From assembly GCF_963924675.1 (NCBI RefSeq), contig NC_089220.1:48246639-48310638 (forward strand): 64,000 nucleotides of DNA. Direction: 5' to 3'. The translations under genes and the position numbers were made by a program. The notes beneath the pieces were generated by a model, which was not told the origin of the DNA, searched no databases, and saw only the letters and a program-made list of their open reading frames with translations. Within the stretch, counting starts at the first letter, position 1. Every line of letters starts with the position of its first letter. This stretch comes from Phocoena phocoena. Taxonomy: Eukaryota; Chordata; Mammalia; Artiodactyla; Phocoenidae. Positions 46,059 to 58,639 of this stretch are shown here, piece by piece.

Positions 46059-46948
46059 ATGAAAAGGCAGAGGGCTATGTAACAGATGAAGGAATAAGAC
46101 AAAACCCCAGAAAAACAACTAAATGAAGTGGACATAGGCAACCTTCCAGAAAAAGAATTCAGAACAGTGATAGTGAAGATGACCCAGGACCTCGGAAAAA
46201 GAATGGAGGCAAAGATCAAGAAGATGCAAGAAATGTTTTAAAAAGACCTAGAAGAATTAAAGAACAAACAAACAGAGATGAACAGTACAATAACTGAAAT
46301 GAAAACTACACTAGAAGGAATCAATAGCAGAATTACTGAGGCAGAAGAAAGGATAAGTAACCTGGAAGACCGAATGGTGGAATTCACTGCTGTGGAACAG
46401 AACAAGGAAAAAAGAATGAAAAGAAATGAAGACAGCCTAAGAGACCTCTGAGACAACATTAAATGCAACAACATTTGCATTATAGGGGTCCCAGAAGGAG
46501 AAGAGAGAGAGAAAGGACCAGAGAAGATATTTGAGGAGATTATAATTGAAAACTTCCCTAACATGGGAAGTAGCCACCCAAGTCCAGGAAGCACAGCGAG
46601 TCCCATACAGGATAAACCCAAGGAGAAACACGTCAAGACACATAGTAATCAAACTGGCAAAAATTAAAGACAAAGAAAAATTATTGAAAGCAGTAAGGAA
46701 AAAATGACAAGGGAACTCCCATAAGGTTAACAGCTGATTTCTCAGCAGAAACTCTATAAGCCAGAAGGGAGTGGTATGATATACTTAAAGTGATGAAAGC
46801 GAAGAATGTACAACCAAGATTACTCTACCTGGCAAGGATCTCATTCAGATTCGATGGAGAAATCAAAAGCTTTACAGACAAGCAAAAGCTAAGAGAATTC
46901 AGCACCACAAAACCAGCTCTACAACAAATGCTAAAGGAACTTCTCTAA
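46059..46948 (+). pseudogene. L1 ORF1 (RNA-binding chaperone), broken
   Basis: ORF1 encodes the L1 nucleic-acid-binding trimeric protein. Translation from the ATG at 46059 gives MKRQRAM and then a stop. Downstream the coiled-coil-like segment is recognisable (EELKNKQTEMNSTITEMK, then ITEAEERISNLEDRM). The RNA-recognition-type centre (IIGVPEGEERE) and the C-terminal domain follow (RISFRFDGEIKSFTDKQKLR), ending LKELL-stop at 46948. At least four in-frame stops, and a total length not divisible by three, show it is a pseudogene. The 890-bp span is slightly shorter than the human L1 ORF1 of about 1.0 kb. Confidence 0.9.
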
Positions 46949-47006
46949 GTGGGAAACAGAAGAGGAGAAAAGGACCTACAAAAACAAACCCAAAACAATT
47001 AAGAAA

Positions 47007-50000
47007 ATGGTCATAGGAACATACATATCGATAATTGCCTTAAACGTCAATGGAGTAAATGCTCCAACCAAAAGAACCAGACTTCCTGAATGGATACAAA
47101 ACAAGACCCATGTATATGCTGTCTACAAAAGACCCACTTCAGACCTAGGGACACATACAGACTGAAAGTGAGAGGATGGAAAAAGATATTCCATGCAAAT
47201 GGAAATCAAAAGAAAGCTGGAGTAGAAATACTCATATCAGATAAAATAGACTTTAAAATAAAGAATGTTACAAGAGACAAGGAAGGACACTACATAATGA
47301 TCAAGGCATCAATCCAAGAAGAAGATATAACAATTATAAATATATATGCATCCAACATAGGACCACCTGAATAAGTAAGGCAACTGCTAACACCTATAAA
47401 ACAGGAAATCAACAATAGCACAATAATAGTGGGGGACTTTAACACCTCATTTACACCAATGGACAGATGATCCAAAATGAAAATAAATAAGGAAACAGAA
47501 GCTTTAAATGACACTATAGACCAGATACATTTAATTCATATTTATAGGACATTCCATCCAAAAACAGCAGATTACACTTTCTTCTCAAGTGCGCACGGAA
47601 CATTCTCCAGGATAGATCACATCTTGGGTCACAAATCAAGCCTCAGTAAATTTAAATTTAAATCATATCAAGTATCTTTTCTGACCACAATGCTATGAGA
47701 TTAGAAATCAATTACAGGGAAAAAAACGTAAAAAACACAAACACATGGAGGCTAAACTATACGTTACTAAACAACCAAGAGATCACTGAAGAAATAAAAA
47801 AATACCTAGAGACAAATGACAACGAAAACAGGACGATCCAAAACCTATGGGATGCAGCAAAAGCAGTTCTAATAGGGAAGGTTATAGCTATACAAACCTA
47901 CCTCAAGAAACAAGAAAAATCTCAAATAAACAATCTAACCTTACACCTAAAGGAACTAGAGAAAGAAGAACAAACAAAACACAAAGTTAGCAGAAGGAAA
48001 GAAATCATAAAGATCAGAGAAGAAATAAATGAAATAGAAACAAAGAAAACAATAGCAAAGATCAATAAAACTAAAAGCTGGTTCTTTGAGAAGATAAACA
48101 AAATTGATAAACCATTAGCCAGACTTATCAAAAAAAAGAGGGAGAGGACTCAAATCAATAAAGTTAGAAATGAAAAAGGAGAAGTTACAACAGACACCAC
48201 AGAAATACAAAGCATCCTAAGAGACTACTACAAGCAATTCTATGCCAATAAAATGGACAATCTGAAAGAAATGGACAAATTCTTAGAAAGGTATAACCTT
48301 CCAAGACTGAACTAGGAAGAAATAGAAAATATGAACAGACCAATCACAAGTAATGAAATTGAGACTGTGATTAAAATTCTTCCAACAAACAAAAGTCCAG
48401 GACCAGATGGCTTTACAGGTGAATTCTATCAAACATTTAGAGAAGAGCTAACACCAAGCCTTCTCAAACGCTTCCAAAAAATTGCAGAGGAAGGAACAGT
48501 CCCAAACTCATTCTATGAGGCCACCATCACACTGATACCAAAACCAGACAAAGAAACTGCAAAAAAAGAAAATTACAGACCAATATCACTGATGAATATA
48601 GATGCAAAAATCCCCAACAAAATACTAGCAAACAGAATCCAACAACACATTAAAAGGATCATACACCATGATCAAGTGGGATTTATCCCAGGGATGCAAG
48701 GATTCTTCAATATATGCAAATCAATCAATGTGATACACCATATTAACAAATTGAAGAATAAAAACCATATGATCATCTCAATAGATGCAGAAAAAGCTCT
48801 TGACAAAATTCAACACCCACTTATGATAAAAACTCTCCAGAAAGTGGGCATAGAGGGAACCTACCTCAACATAATAAAGGCCATATATGACAAACCCACA
48901 GCCAACATCGTCCTCAATGGTGAAAACTGAAAGCATTTCCTCTAAGATCAGGAACAAGACCAGGTTGCCCACTCTCACCACTATTATTCAACATAGTTTT
49001 GGAAGTCCTAGCAACAGCAATCAGAGAAGAAAAAGAAATAAAAGGAATACAAATTGGAAAAGAATAAGCAAAACTGTCACTGTTTGCAGATGACATAATA
49101 CTATACATAGAGAATCCTAAAGATGTCACCAGAAAACTACTAGAGCTAATTCATGAATTTGGTAAAGTAGCAGGATACAAAATTAATGCACAGAAATCTC
49201 TTGCATTCCTATACACTAATGATGAAAAATCTGAAAGAGAAATTAAGGAAACACTCCCATTTACCATTGCAACAAAAAGAATAAAATACCTAGGAATAAA
49301 CCTACCTAGGGAGACAAAAGACCTGTATGCAGAAAACTATAAGACATTGATGAAAGAAATTAAAGATGATACCAACAGATGGAGAGATATACCACATTCT
49401 TGGATTGGAAGAATCAATACTGTGAAAATGACTATGCTACCCAAAGCAATCTACAGAGTCAATGCAATCCCTACCAAATTACCAATGGCATTTTTTACGG
49501 AACTAGAACAAAAAATCTTAAAATTTGTATGGAGACAAAAAAGACCCCGAATAACCAAAGCAGTCTTGAGGGAAAAAAATGGAGCTGGAGGAATCAGACT
49601 CCCTGACTTCAAACTATACTACAAAGCTACGGTAATCAAGACAATATGGTACTGGCACAAAAACAGAAACATAGATCAATGGAACAAGATAGAAAGCCCA
49701 GAGATAAACCCATGCACCTATGGTCAACTAATCTATGACAAAGGTGGCAAGGATATACAATGGAGAAAAGATAGTCTCTTCAATAAGTGGTGCTGGGAAA
49801 ACTGGACAGCTACATGTAAAACAATGAAGTTAGAACACTCCCTAACACCATACACAAAGATAAACTCAAAATGGATTAGAGACCTGCTCTAGACCTCCTA
49901 CAGTAATGGAAATAAAAACAAAAATAAACAAATGGGACCTAATGAAACTTAAAAGCTTTTACACAGCAAAGGAAACCATAAACAAGACGAAAAGACAACC

Positions 50001-50718
50001 CTCAGAATGGGAGAAAATATTTACAAACGAATCAATGGACAAAGGATGAACCTCCAAAATATATAAACAGCTCATGCAGCTCAACATTAAAAAAACAAAC
50101 AACCCAATCCAAAAATGGGCAGACCTAAATAGACATTTCTCCAAAGAAGACTTACAGATGGCCAAGAAGCACACGAAAAGCTGCTCAACATCACTAATTA
50201 TTAGAGAAATGCAAATCAAAACTACTATGAGGTGTCACCTCACACCAGTTAGAATGGGCATCATCAGAAAATCTACAAACAACAAATGCTGGAGAGGGTG
50301 TGGAGAAAAGGGAACCCTCTTGCACTGTTGGTGGGAATCTAAATTGATACAGCCACTGTGGAGAACAGTATGGAGGTTCCTTAAAAAATTAAAAATAGAA
50401 TTACCATATGATCCAGCAATCCCACTACTGGGCATATACCCAGAGAAAACCATAATTCAAAAAGACACATACACCCCAATGTTCATTGCAGCACTATTTA
50501 CAATAGCCAGGTCATGGAAGCAACCTAAATGCCCATCAACAGACGAATGGATAAAGATGTGGTACATATATACAATGGAATATTACTCAGCCATAAAATG
50601 GAACGATATTGGGTCATTTGTTGAGACGTGGATGGATCTAGAGACTGTCATACAGAGTGAAGTTAGTCAGAAAGAGAAAAACAAATATTGTACATTAACG
50701 CATATATGTGGAACCTAG
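47007..50718 (+). pseudogene. L1 ORF2 (endonuclease / reverse transcriptase), broken
   Basis: ORF2 normally encodes the APE-type endonuclease and reverse transcriptase that carry out target-primed reverse transcription. It starts MVIGTYISIIALNVNGVN at 47007. The endonuclease motif normally read as QETH is QKTH here (Lys codon 47129-47131). GDFNT is kept and SDHN lies across a frameshift near 47680. The RT fingers ([13 protein letters not shown], near 48390) lie in a 199-codon open piece. The catalytic FADD is at 49083-49094, just after a stop. The Cys-rich end [16 protein letters not shown] lies in an open 214-codon stretch ending at 50718. The 3.71-kb span is close to the usual 3.8 kb. Confidence 0.92.
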
Positions 50719-50820
50719 AAAAATGGTACAGATGAACCAGTTTGCAGGGCGGAAGTTGAGACACAGATGTAGAGAACAAACGTATGGACACCAAGGGGGG
50801 AAAGCGGCAGGGGAGTGGGG

Positions 50821-50860
50821 GTGGTGGTGTGATGAATGGGGTGGTGGTGTGATGAATTGG
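50821..50860 (+). repeat. 20-bp tandem duplication in L1 3' UTR
   Basis: GTGGTGGTGTGATGAATGGG is followed directly by the same 20 bases with one change (G to T at position 18). Confidence 0.95.
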
Positions 50861-51044
50861 GTGATTGGGATTGACATATATACACTGATGTGTATAAAAT
50901 TGATGACTAATAAGAATCTGCTGTAGAAAAAAAATTAATTAAATTAAAAAAAATTAAAAAAAACGACTATCTCTAAATTGCTACATATTTTATGTATTGT
51001 TACCAATAATATTTTTTTCTCTAGAGCTTGAAGGGATAACCAGA

Positions 51045-51440
51045 GCCTATCAGTCAGGATAGGCTAAGGTTATACTGTGGAAACAACCCCCAAATCTTTT
51101 AAGACAGAAAAACTCATTTTTCACTCTCACTATGTGTCCATTGCAGGTCAGTGGAGAGACCATCTCTGTGTTGTCTTTATTCTAGGCTTAGAATAAGGGC
51201 TTAAGAGCTCAGCCACTGTCCCTGTGTTTTCACCACTGTCAATTGCCAAGGAATGCGCTCACATTCTGGTCATTATAAGCTTCCTCCTAGAGGTGACAAA
51301 CATCACTTCTGATTTCACTGCACTGGTCAGTGCAAGACACAGGGCTACACCTAACTAAAGCAGATGGAGACCTGTAAGCCTATCATGAGTTGGGAAGGAA
51401 AACCAGAAATATTTTTGCCTAATCACATGCACTGGTGAAC
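51045..51440 (+). mobile_element. Ancient interspersed repeat, family not resolved
   Basis: TCAGGATAGGCTAAGGTTATAC, ACAACCCCCAAATCTTTTAAG, CTATGTGTCCATTGCAGGTC and AGAGGTGACAAACATCACTTC follow the order of a dispersed mammalian repeat I recognise but cannot name with confidence. Confidence 0.45.
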
Positions 51441-51635
51441 AAATAGTGCAAGCCTGAGACTGTCACTTAACTAAGTCACAACACTGACGTCTGACTATGC
51501 CGAGGAAGCAGGCTTCCTCAGGTGATTCCTTACTTCAAGTTCTGAGCACCTGTGGTTCATGTTGGGCCATAATCATTTCTGCTAAAACTGGCTGAGAACC
51601 CCATGGCTAGAACTAAAGATCCTGTACTCCATCTT

Positions 51636-51885
51636 TGTGGTAACAATAATAATTATACTAATAATAGCTACAATTCTGAATAGTTACTATATGTCAGGCA
51701 CTATGACATGTAAAATAAACATTTTACATACATTATATAATTTTCCCCTGACAATTTTGTGAAGTAGGTATTGTCATTATATCCCAATCTATAGATAAGG
51801 AAACAGAGGCACAGATAGTTTAAGCAACTTGTCCAGGACATTCTGATTCCAAACCAATGTTCTTTAACTACTATGCTCTCCTGTG
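51636..51885 (-). mobile_element. MIR SINE, antisense
   Basis: The plus strand reads TATATGTCAGGCACTATGAC, then the GTGAAGTAGGTATTGTCATT region, AGATAAGGAAACAGAGGCAC, GCAACTTGTCCAGGACATTC and CCAATGTTCTTTAACTAC, the MIR reverse complement in order. Confidence 0.82.
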
Positions 51886-53439
51886 TATTAAGCCTTAGAA
51901 TATTATTTTTGTATACTGTAGTATTTTCAGATTATTTTAAAACATAATAAAAAATCAATTTTTTTTTTGCTTAGAAAATTTCATTTTTTTTAACTTAAAT
52001 TTTTTATTAGTTTAATTTTTAAAAAAATTGGGGGACTGTTTGATATCAAGTTTTCTTTTCCCCCAATGGAAAAAAAATAATAAAACTGTTAGCGAAATTA
52101 CTTTAATGCCTATATACAGTAATGTTCTCTAAACACAGCCATCATTCATGAAGTTTAAAAAATAATGGCAAAGGATTCATTCAATTCTCCAAAGAAAGAC
52201 TAGACTAAAAGGACTGTTAATTTTTTTTCTGTAAATTTTTTCACAATTTTTCTCATATGGTTCTGTGCAGATCAGATAAATACCCTTCTTAAACACAGCT
52301 CTGTTGGCAAAGCTTAGAAATGAACTTTTTTACTTTCCTGGTTAAAAATGCAAATATACGAGTAGGAAGCATTCGATCATTTATTACAGAGAAGGTATTC
52401 CTACCATTAACACTTAATCTGTTACGACGAGAATGCACAGAAATACACCTAGAGGCAAGCAGTAAAAACACCGTAATGACGGCAGCTTCACCGCAATTTC
52501 CCTTTTTCACTCCTGCTGCCTCACAAACCTAGCCTCTGAAATGAAATATCAGAATGAAAAATAGGAACCATGAAGACAACGCAACAATAATAGAACTGCA
52601 TGTTGCCTCTGCAGTTGGAAAGTGGAAAACTATTTTCAAAATAACTCATAATCAGAAATTTCAGAGAGCATTCTTGCTTCTCTTACATGTGCTGTAATCC
52701 ACAAACTGCATACCTCTCTAGAGAAAAGTGTTTTCCTTTGAGTCTGATAGACATCATACACAGAACCCTTGGCCTGTCTTGCTCATTTCTTGGCCCAGGG
52801 TGGATTTTATTTAGATCAAATTGATTTAAATGACGAGTCAGGAAGACTCAATTTAATTATATATATGTGCATTTTACAATGCAGAAATGCAGGGCTAGTT
52901 GTCTAAATTAAATGCCATTCTTATCACTAACTAGGACCTGATGTAATTTCTTCTGGAATCATTTGTTTAGAAGGTGATTCTTTGCTTCATCTCACAGGAG
53001 CCATTTTGTATTTTCTTCCAGGACTCTTTCTCTAGTCTACCTAGATCATCACCATCAACTAAAGCAAGCTTTTCATTTGTGTGTATTTGCGTATGTTTGT
53101 TTTTCTGAAAGGAGAATGCATGGAAACACTGTTCAACTCAAAGTTGTATGATCTTGATAAGTTTAACCTTTTGGGCCTTGATATCTTCATGTATAGGATG
53201 GAAACAATAATAGTGGCAGACTCTGTTGAACACCCGATAACCATTCACCCCTTCTTTCTTGCTAATAGAACTAGACCTTTTTTCTGGAGTCTGGGGACCA
53301 TGTTTTTCAGAGAGGCGGGGCTGCGCCATGGCCTCACAGGACACTTGAACTGGCCAATCACAGCAGCTCTGTCTGCCTCACTACTAATAGGGAAGGCACA
53401 TGAGTTGTGAATGTCATCTCAGAGAGGCCTTCAGGGATT
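51886..53439. other. Long stretch with no recognised repeat or gene
   Basis: About 1.5 kb, AT-rich on the left. Frames up to 109 codons (plus, 53081-53410) lack known motifs. An AT-repeat (ATATATAT) lies at 52858. Confidence 0.4.
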
Positions 53440-53850
53440 ACCCAACAAAGGTAAAATCCCCACGACCACACCATCATATATACAATCTCTATCATTCAAT
53501 CTGTTTCTATTTTAATCCACCTCAGCACTTATCACTACTTGATGTTTTCTTGTATTGTGATTTGTTTCTGTCAATGGGGTCCAATCTGGCTGATTCTCAT
53601 CTAATTAGTCTGGGTTGAGGCTGGGCCATAGGTGTTTTTTCAAAGTACCCCTCAGTGATTTCTAATGTGCAGCGAGATCTGTAAACCATTGGTTTATGTG
53701 TTTACCAGGTCTCTCTCAATAGAATGTAATTTCCAAGAAAACAAAGAACTGGCCTGTTTTGTTCATCCAAGTGTCCCTGGCCCCTCGAAGGACACATGGC
53801 ACATTGCAGACATTCCGTTAAGACTTGTGGGCAGACTGACTGTATTGTAA
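53440..53850 (+). mobile_element. L2 LINE 3' end split by a MER5-type fragment
   Basis: The left L2 part (CCACACCATCATATATACAATC, TCAGCACTTATCACTACTTG) resumes at about 53700 with TAGAATGTAATTTCCAAG, CTGGCCTGTTTTGTTCATCC and CATGGCACATTGCAGAC. The middle belongs to another repeat. Confidence 0.65.
53585..53692 (+). mobile_element. MER5-type hAT fragment inside L2
   Basis: GATTCTCATCTAATTAGTCTGGG, then CTCAGTGATTTCTAATGTGC and a worn end AAACCATTG, resemble the 3' two thirds of MER5A. Confidence 0.55.
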
Positions 53851-53984
53851 TTCTGTCAGTATTTGTCTGCTTTCCCAGTAGTTTATAAGCTCCTAGAATA
53901 TCTAGTCCACTCTGCATAAAAAAATAAGTGACTCAAGAAAGTTCATTAAACGAATGATAAACAAACTGCATTTGTGAACCCAAA

Positions 53985-54185
53985 TGTTCTCACCAAAAAC
54001 AAACAAACAAAACAAAAACAAAAATCCCACAAATATATGTGAGGTGATGTATGTGTTAATTAACTAGATGGGAGGAATCCTGTCACAGTATATATGTATA
54101 TCCAATCACCATGATGAACGCTTTAAATATCTTATAATTTTATTTGCCAATTACACTTCAATAAAACTGAAATTAAAAACAAACA
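53985..54185 (+). mobile_element. Old L1 3' terminus
   Basis: ATGTGAGGTGATGTATGTG, TTAATTAACTAGATGGG, CAATCACCATGATGAACGC, CTTTAAATATCTTATAATTT and CAATTACACTTCAATAAAAC, ending in an A-rich tail, match an L1M-type 3' end. Confidence 0.78.
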
Positions 54186-54189
54186 AAAA

Positions 54190-55060
54190 CCCAAGCTGTA
54201 TTTGTGTGCTGTAAGGAAGACAAAGATGAAACTGGGTGTGGCTGCTGTCCTCAAAGAGCTTGCAAAAGAAAAAAAAAAAAGCAGATTGCCATTATACACA
54301 CGAGAATGCACTAATCGCTGTGATGAAAGAACAAAAGACTTCAGGGGAAGTAAAGATTGCTTTTTATTGGGAAAGGAAGAAACCAAGGAAGACTTCATGG
54401 AAGAGACAGCATTTGAACTGAGCCTCACAGGATGAATGGAATTTGGCTACGCAGAGAAGCAAGACTACAGGGGTGAAGTGTGGAAGGAGAAGCAGGAAAG
54501 TTCTTCCAGGGAGAGGGAAGAACACAAACAACAAATCAGCCCAGCTGGAGGTCAGGAGGGGTAGAACAAAGACACTGGCTATCAACATGGGAAAGATTAG
54601 ATGGCGTCAAGATATGTTTCCAGTGACGATACAAAGGTCTGAGCAACTGACTCCAACTTGGTTGTTTGGTGAGGAAAATAATGAAATTGGGTTTTCCTAA
54701 TTGAGGGACTGAGAGAACGGGGTGTCATTAATAGTCATGGAATCAGGTGAGGAGCTGGTTTTGAGTGGGGAAAGGCAATGGCAAGCACTGATTTGGAGTC
54801 TCGGTTTCAGTGGGTTGGATGTTCTGGCAAGTCTGCAGGGTGCTCGATGTGCAAGTTTAGAGTAGGTGAGAGATCAGGATGGAGAATCAGATTTGGAACT
54901 GCCCCCCACCCCAGTGACAATGACAGAAATCATAGAAAAGGGCTTGATAAAGGAAGAGGGAGAAATTTAGTGGCAGAAGAATCAAATCTTGAGAACACTC
55001 ATATTTGGGGAGCAGAACTTGGAGTTAATGGAGATGCTGGGAGACTTCAGAGAGGCATGA
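54190..55060 (+). mobile_element. Ancient dispersed repeat, family not resolved
   Basis: Phrases such as GCTGCTGTCCTCAAAGAGC, GAAGACTTCATGGAAGAGAC, AGCATTTGAACTGAGCCTC and GGATGAATGGAATTTGGC recur in ancient mammalian repeats (L2-like or other). The open frames here (130 codons at 54778-55170) cross the repeat-like part and I do not regard them as coding. Confidence 0.45.
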
Positions 55061-55149
55061 AGGGTGGCAGAATATGCCACTCCAAAATATGCCTGTTTGT
55101 CATAAGAATTATTTCAGGCAGATTATCGTGGGAAACAGGAGACACTGGA

Positions 55150-55560
55150 GAAATTATGAAAACATACTAGAGGTTACATTTTTGTAAGGGAAATTTACAT
55201 TATAAAGGAAATCTCGATGTGTAAGGGTGCCTCCCTCTCTGTTCCAGGAAAAGAAGGAGTGGAACCAACTTAAATACGTATATCAAATCTTACTCTTACT
55301 TACCACACTTTTCCTGGCCGCCTCCCCATAACTGCCCTCCTCCACTCCTCCTTAATTTTGTCTTTAGCTCAAGATGGTATTTAAGTCTGAGTTCTAAACC
55401 ACTTCTGAGAGCTCCTCATTTTTCCCTGGTATCTCCCATGTACACATGAGGTATACAAGTTAATAAATGTCCATTTGTTTTTCTCTTATCAATCTGTCTT
55501 TTGTTACAGGCTTCTCAGCACTGAGAAAGGTGAAGGGAAAACTATTTTTCCTCCGCTATA
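55150..55560 (+). mobile_element. Possible retrovirus-type LTR fragment
   Basis: GTCTTTAGCTCAAGATGGTA, TTTAAGTCTGAGTTCTAAACC, TCTCCCATGTACACATGAGG, then an AATAAA signal (in GTTAATAAATGTCC) and ATCAATCTGTCTTTTGTTAC have the order of an ERV-type LTR 3' half. No internal viral genes are present nearby. Family uncertain. Confidence 0.5.
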
Positions 55561-57692
55561 GGTAGGAAGAAAACAAAGTTAGTAGAGGTTACCAAAGTCA
55601 AGGGGAAGCTTTGTTGGCAACCGGTTTGTTTAAATTTATATGTGTAAACTAAGCGTGTTTGCAGGCAAAGAGGCAAGGGCCAATAAAAAGAAGAAGCCAA
55701 ATGTGTAAGGAGATAGAATTATTGTCAGAACATAGTCCCCTAGAAAGTAAAAGGAAATAAGAGTCCAAGTCCAGGCTTGAAAGAAAAGCTGTGCTAATTT
55801 GAACTAGGAAGGGAAGAGAAGAAAATGAATGAAGACATGAGAAATTGTGAGGTGGTAAAGAATGAGGCTGAGGAATTCCATAATATATACCTTCTCCAAA
55901 TAACAGGAGGTGAGGTCACCTGTAATGAATAAAGGGAGTGGGGGCTTGGGTTTAATGGTTTTCATTGAAAATGCAGAGGGGATAGTAAAAAGTGAAATTA
56001 AAAAAAAAAAAAAAAAAAAAGGATTTCCTAAGAACAGCAATGGCCCTGCTCATGTTGCAAGGAATCTGGAGTAGAGCCCATCACTCCAGTTTCCAGACCC
56101 TCTCCTTCAGCTCTATTGCCAGATGCCTGGAGCAGAGGATAATGGGAAGGTCTGACCCTGACAACCAGACTGGCAGGGGGACAAGGGAAGGCCAAAGAAA
56201 TAGGGAGGAAGGGTCAGGTGACTGGCTTTACTAAGTCTTTCCATTAAGAGCTTGACTGTATAACAAGAGATAAAAGGGCTGACCCTGTCTTATATCTTCA
56301 CTTCTAAGAAACATGTTATCTCTAGAGTTTGAGAATTGAGCTCCCTCTTTTCTAATGTTTAAGGAAGTCCTCTAGAGATTCTGAACATTGTCTGAACATT
56401 GATTCCCATTAACTATAATTGATTTTGTTTAACGTAAGAGTTTTAAGGAACCACATATATCTCTAACGCTCTTACCTGAAAATCTGAATCTCAATTCCAC
56501 ATTGGCATGTTTACATCTGAACAAATTTGAACACAGAAACATAGCATATTAACTTTAAACATTACCCTCTTCTTTTTAAACAAAAGACTATGGTCTTCCA
56601 AACAATTTTTAAAGTGACAAAGTATAATGACTTTCTCTATCCATCCGCCCTACTGTGGAGGGAAGTAAAATGGAAATTGGATTGGGAGGTGAGGTATTAA
56701 TCAACTGTGTAGCTCTAGAAAGGTAACAAATTCTGGTCCTGTTTTATCAGCCGTCATGGAGGGGTTGATACAGGCTAGGTTTGTTCCCAGGTCATTTTTA
56801 GCTCTGCAATTCTATGATGTCATAGGCTGGGACAAAGTCTTAACCCAGCTCTGTAATTCCCCTCTCCCACCCGGGTCTAGTAAAGCCAGTCACGGGTCTT
56901 CCCAGTAACCACAGAATCAACAGATTTGCAAATTTTAAAAAGTCGGAGGTCATTATCCAACCTCCTAGTACACACACAGAGTGCATTACCAAAAATTAAC
57001 ATACAGTCTTTCAGGAGCTCTTCAAACCATTCAAGGTCAACATCTGCACCCACACCATAGACCTCAGGTATCACTGCTGTTCAAGAGTCTTCCCTAATCT
57101 TTCTGCGCAGATCGCCTCAGCCCCATCCATACCCTGCCTCACTGGTTTTGGAATGGAGAGTGGAGTCTGTGGTGGAAAGTGAAACACAGGATTCTTATTT
57201 TCAAAAGTGAAATTTAGACTAGAATCACATTGCATTAGTAGAAACTTCTCTCAGAATCTATTGTTGTTTAACTACTATAGCCCCTTTCCAAGGCTAATCC
57301 CCTCCATTATAAAGAGTTTGAGAACAATTTAGCATGTAGCTTCTCCTCCCTTTCTCTGAACTTGCTACCTATTGGGCACTCTTTCTCCTGCAGCTAATGA
57401 GTAGAGACTAGAAAGACACTGAAGTGATGGCCCCCTCCTGGGGGCCTGGCCTGCACCTGACCAGCAGGATCACTGGTCTACAATTAGGGTTTGAATTTCA
57501 CTATCAGGTTCTTGATATCACTAATGATCAGGATCTACGCAGATTTTCTTTCTCCTCTTGCGTTTAACAGTTACTTTTGAGAGATGTATTTCACTTGGGC
57601 AGGGATAATACTGGTGTATGCAAGAGGCTGAATACAAATATTATAATCATGACCTTTCTGACACACTATGTTAAGAGATGCCACCATTTCAG
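55561..57692. other. Long stretch with no recognised repeat or gene
   Basis: About 2.1 kb. The only clear feature is a 21-A run (56000-56020) without an attached element. The 65-codon minus frame at 56877-57074 is an open stretch in unassigned sequence. Confidence 0.4.
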
Positions 57693-58565
57693 AACGTCCC
57701 CTCGAAAACAACCCAATTAAAAAATGGGTAAAGGACTTGAATAGACATTTCTCTAAAGGAGACATACAAATCGCCAACAGGCACGTGAAAAGATATTCAA
57801 CATCACTAATCCTCAGGGAAATGCAAATTGAAACCACAAAGAGATAGCAATTCACACCCACTGGGATAGTTACTGTCAAAAACAAACAAACAAAAAACCC
57901 CAGGAAATAACAAACGTTGGTGAGGATTTGGAGAAACTGGGACCCTCGTGTACTGCTGTGGGAATAGAAAATGGTGTAGCGGCTATGGAAAACAGTATGG
58001 CCATTCTTCAAAAAATTAAACACGGTTACCATATAATACAGCAATTACACTTCTGGGTACCCCAAAAGAAGTGAAAGCAGGGATATTTGTACACCCATGA
58101 TCTATTCACAATAGCTAAAACGTGGAAGCGACCCAAGTGTCCATCAACAGATTAATGGATAAAAAACTATAGTATATACATACAATGGAATAGTATTCAG
58201 CCTAAAAGAGGAAGGAAATTCCAACATATGCCGTAACATGGATGAACCTTGAAGACATTTTGGTAAGTGAAACAAGCCAGTCACAAAAGGACAAATACTG
58301 TATGATTCCACTTACGTGAGGTACCTAGAGTCGTCATAGACGGAAGGTAGAATGGTGGTGCCAGGGGCTGGGGGGAGGAGGGAATGGGGCGTTACTGTTT
58401 AATGGGAGCAGATTTTCAGTTTGAGAAGATGAAAAAGCTCTGGAGATGGATGGTAGTGACAGTTGTACAACGTCAGTATACTTAATGCCACAGAATGGCA
58501 CACTTACAAATAGTTAAAATGGGAACTTTTATGTTACATATATTTCACTACAGTTAAAAAAAAAA
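57693..58565 (+). mobile_element. L1 3' end (ORF2 C-terminal remnant plus 3' UTR)
   Basis: It begins AACGTCCCCTCGAAAACAAC, then CCCAATTAAAAAATGGG, GACATACAAATCGCCAAC, ATCCTCAGGGAAATGC, GGAAAACAGTATGGCC, the worn tail around CAATGGAATAGTATTCAGCC and ATTTCACTACAGTTAAAAA. It has the same overall structure as the L1 at 16089 but without the (CA)n expansion. Confidence 0.85.
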
Positions 58566-58639
58566 TGTCTCCTGAATCTTTGAGATAGTGGCAAAGATCA
58601 AGAATACGCTAACTTTTCCCGAGGCAGAAGAAAAAATGA

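Larger units (their letters stand above)
45838..50973 (+). mobile_element. Nearly full-length L1 retrotransposon, inactive
   Basis: The L1 spans 45852-50959 (about 5.1 kb) between TSDs AAAA(T/C)GACTATCTC at 45838-45851 and 50960-50973. It has about 200 bp of 5' UTR, a broken ORF1, an inter-ORF spacer, a broken ORF2, a 3' UTR of about 240 bp (50719 on) with a 20-bp tandem duplication, and an A-rich tail. The sequence is much less worn than the other L1s here but carries many stops and frameshifts, so it cannot mobilise itself. The 5' UTR is shorter than a complete mammalian one, suggesting mild 5' truncation. Confidence 0.95.

Noticed and set aside
46238..46636. 132-codon minus-strand frame, and other antisense frames across 46.2-50.4 kb
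   Set aside because: They are antisense to the L1 ORFs and arise from the A-rich sense strand giving few stops on the other strand.
54778..55170. 130-codon frame as a possible exon
   Set aside because: Its left part lies in ancient repeat-like sequence and it has no splice boundaries.
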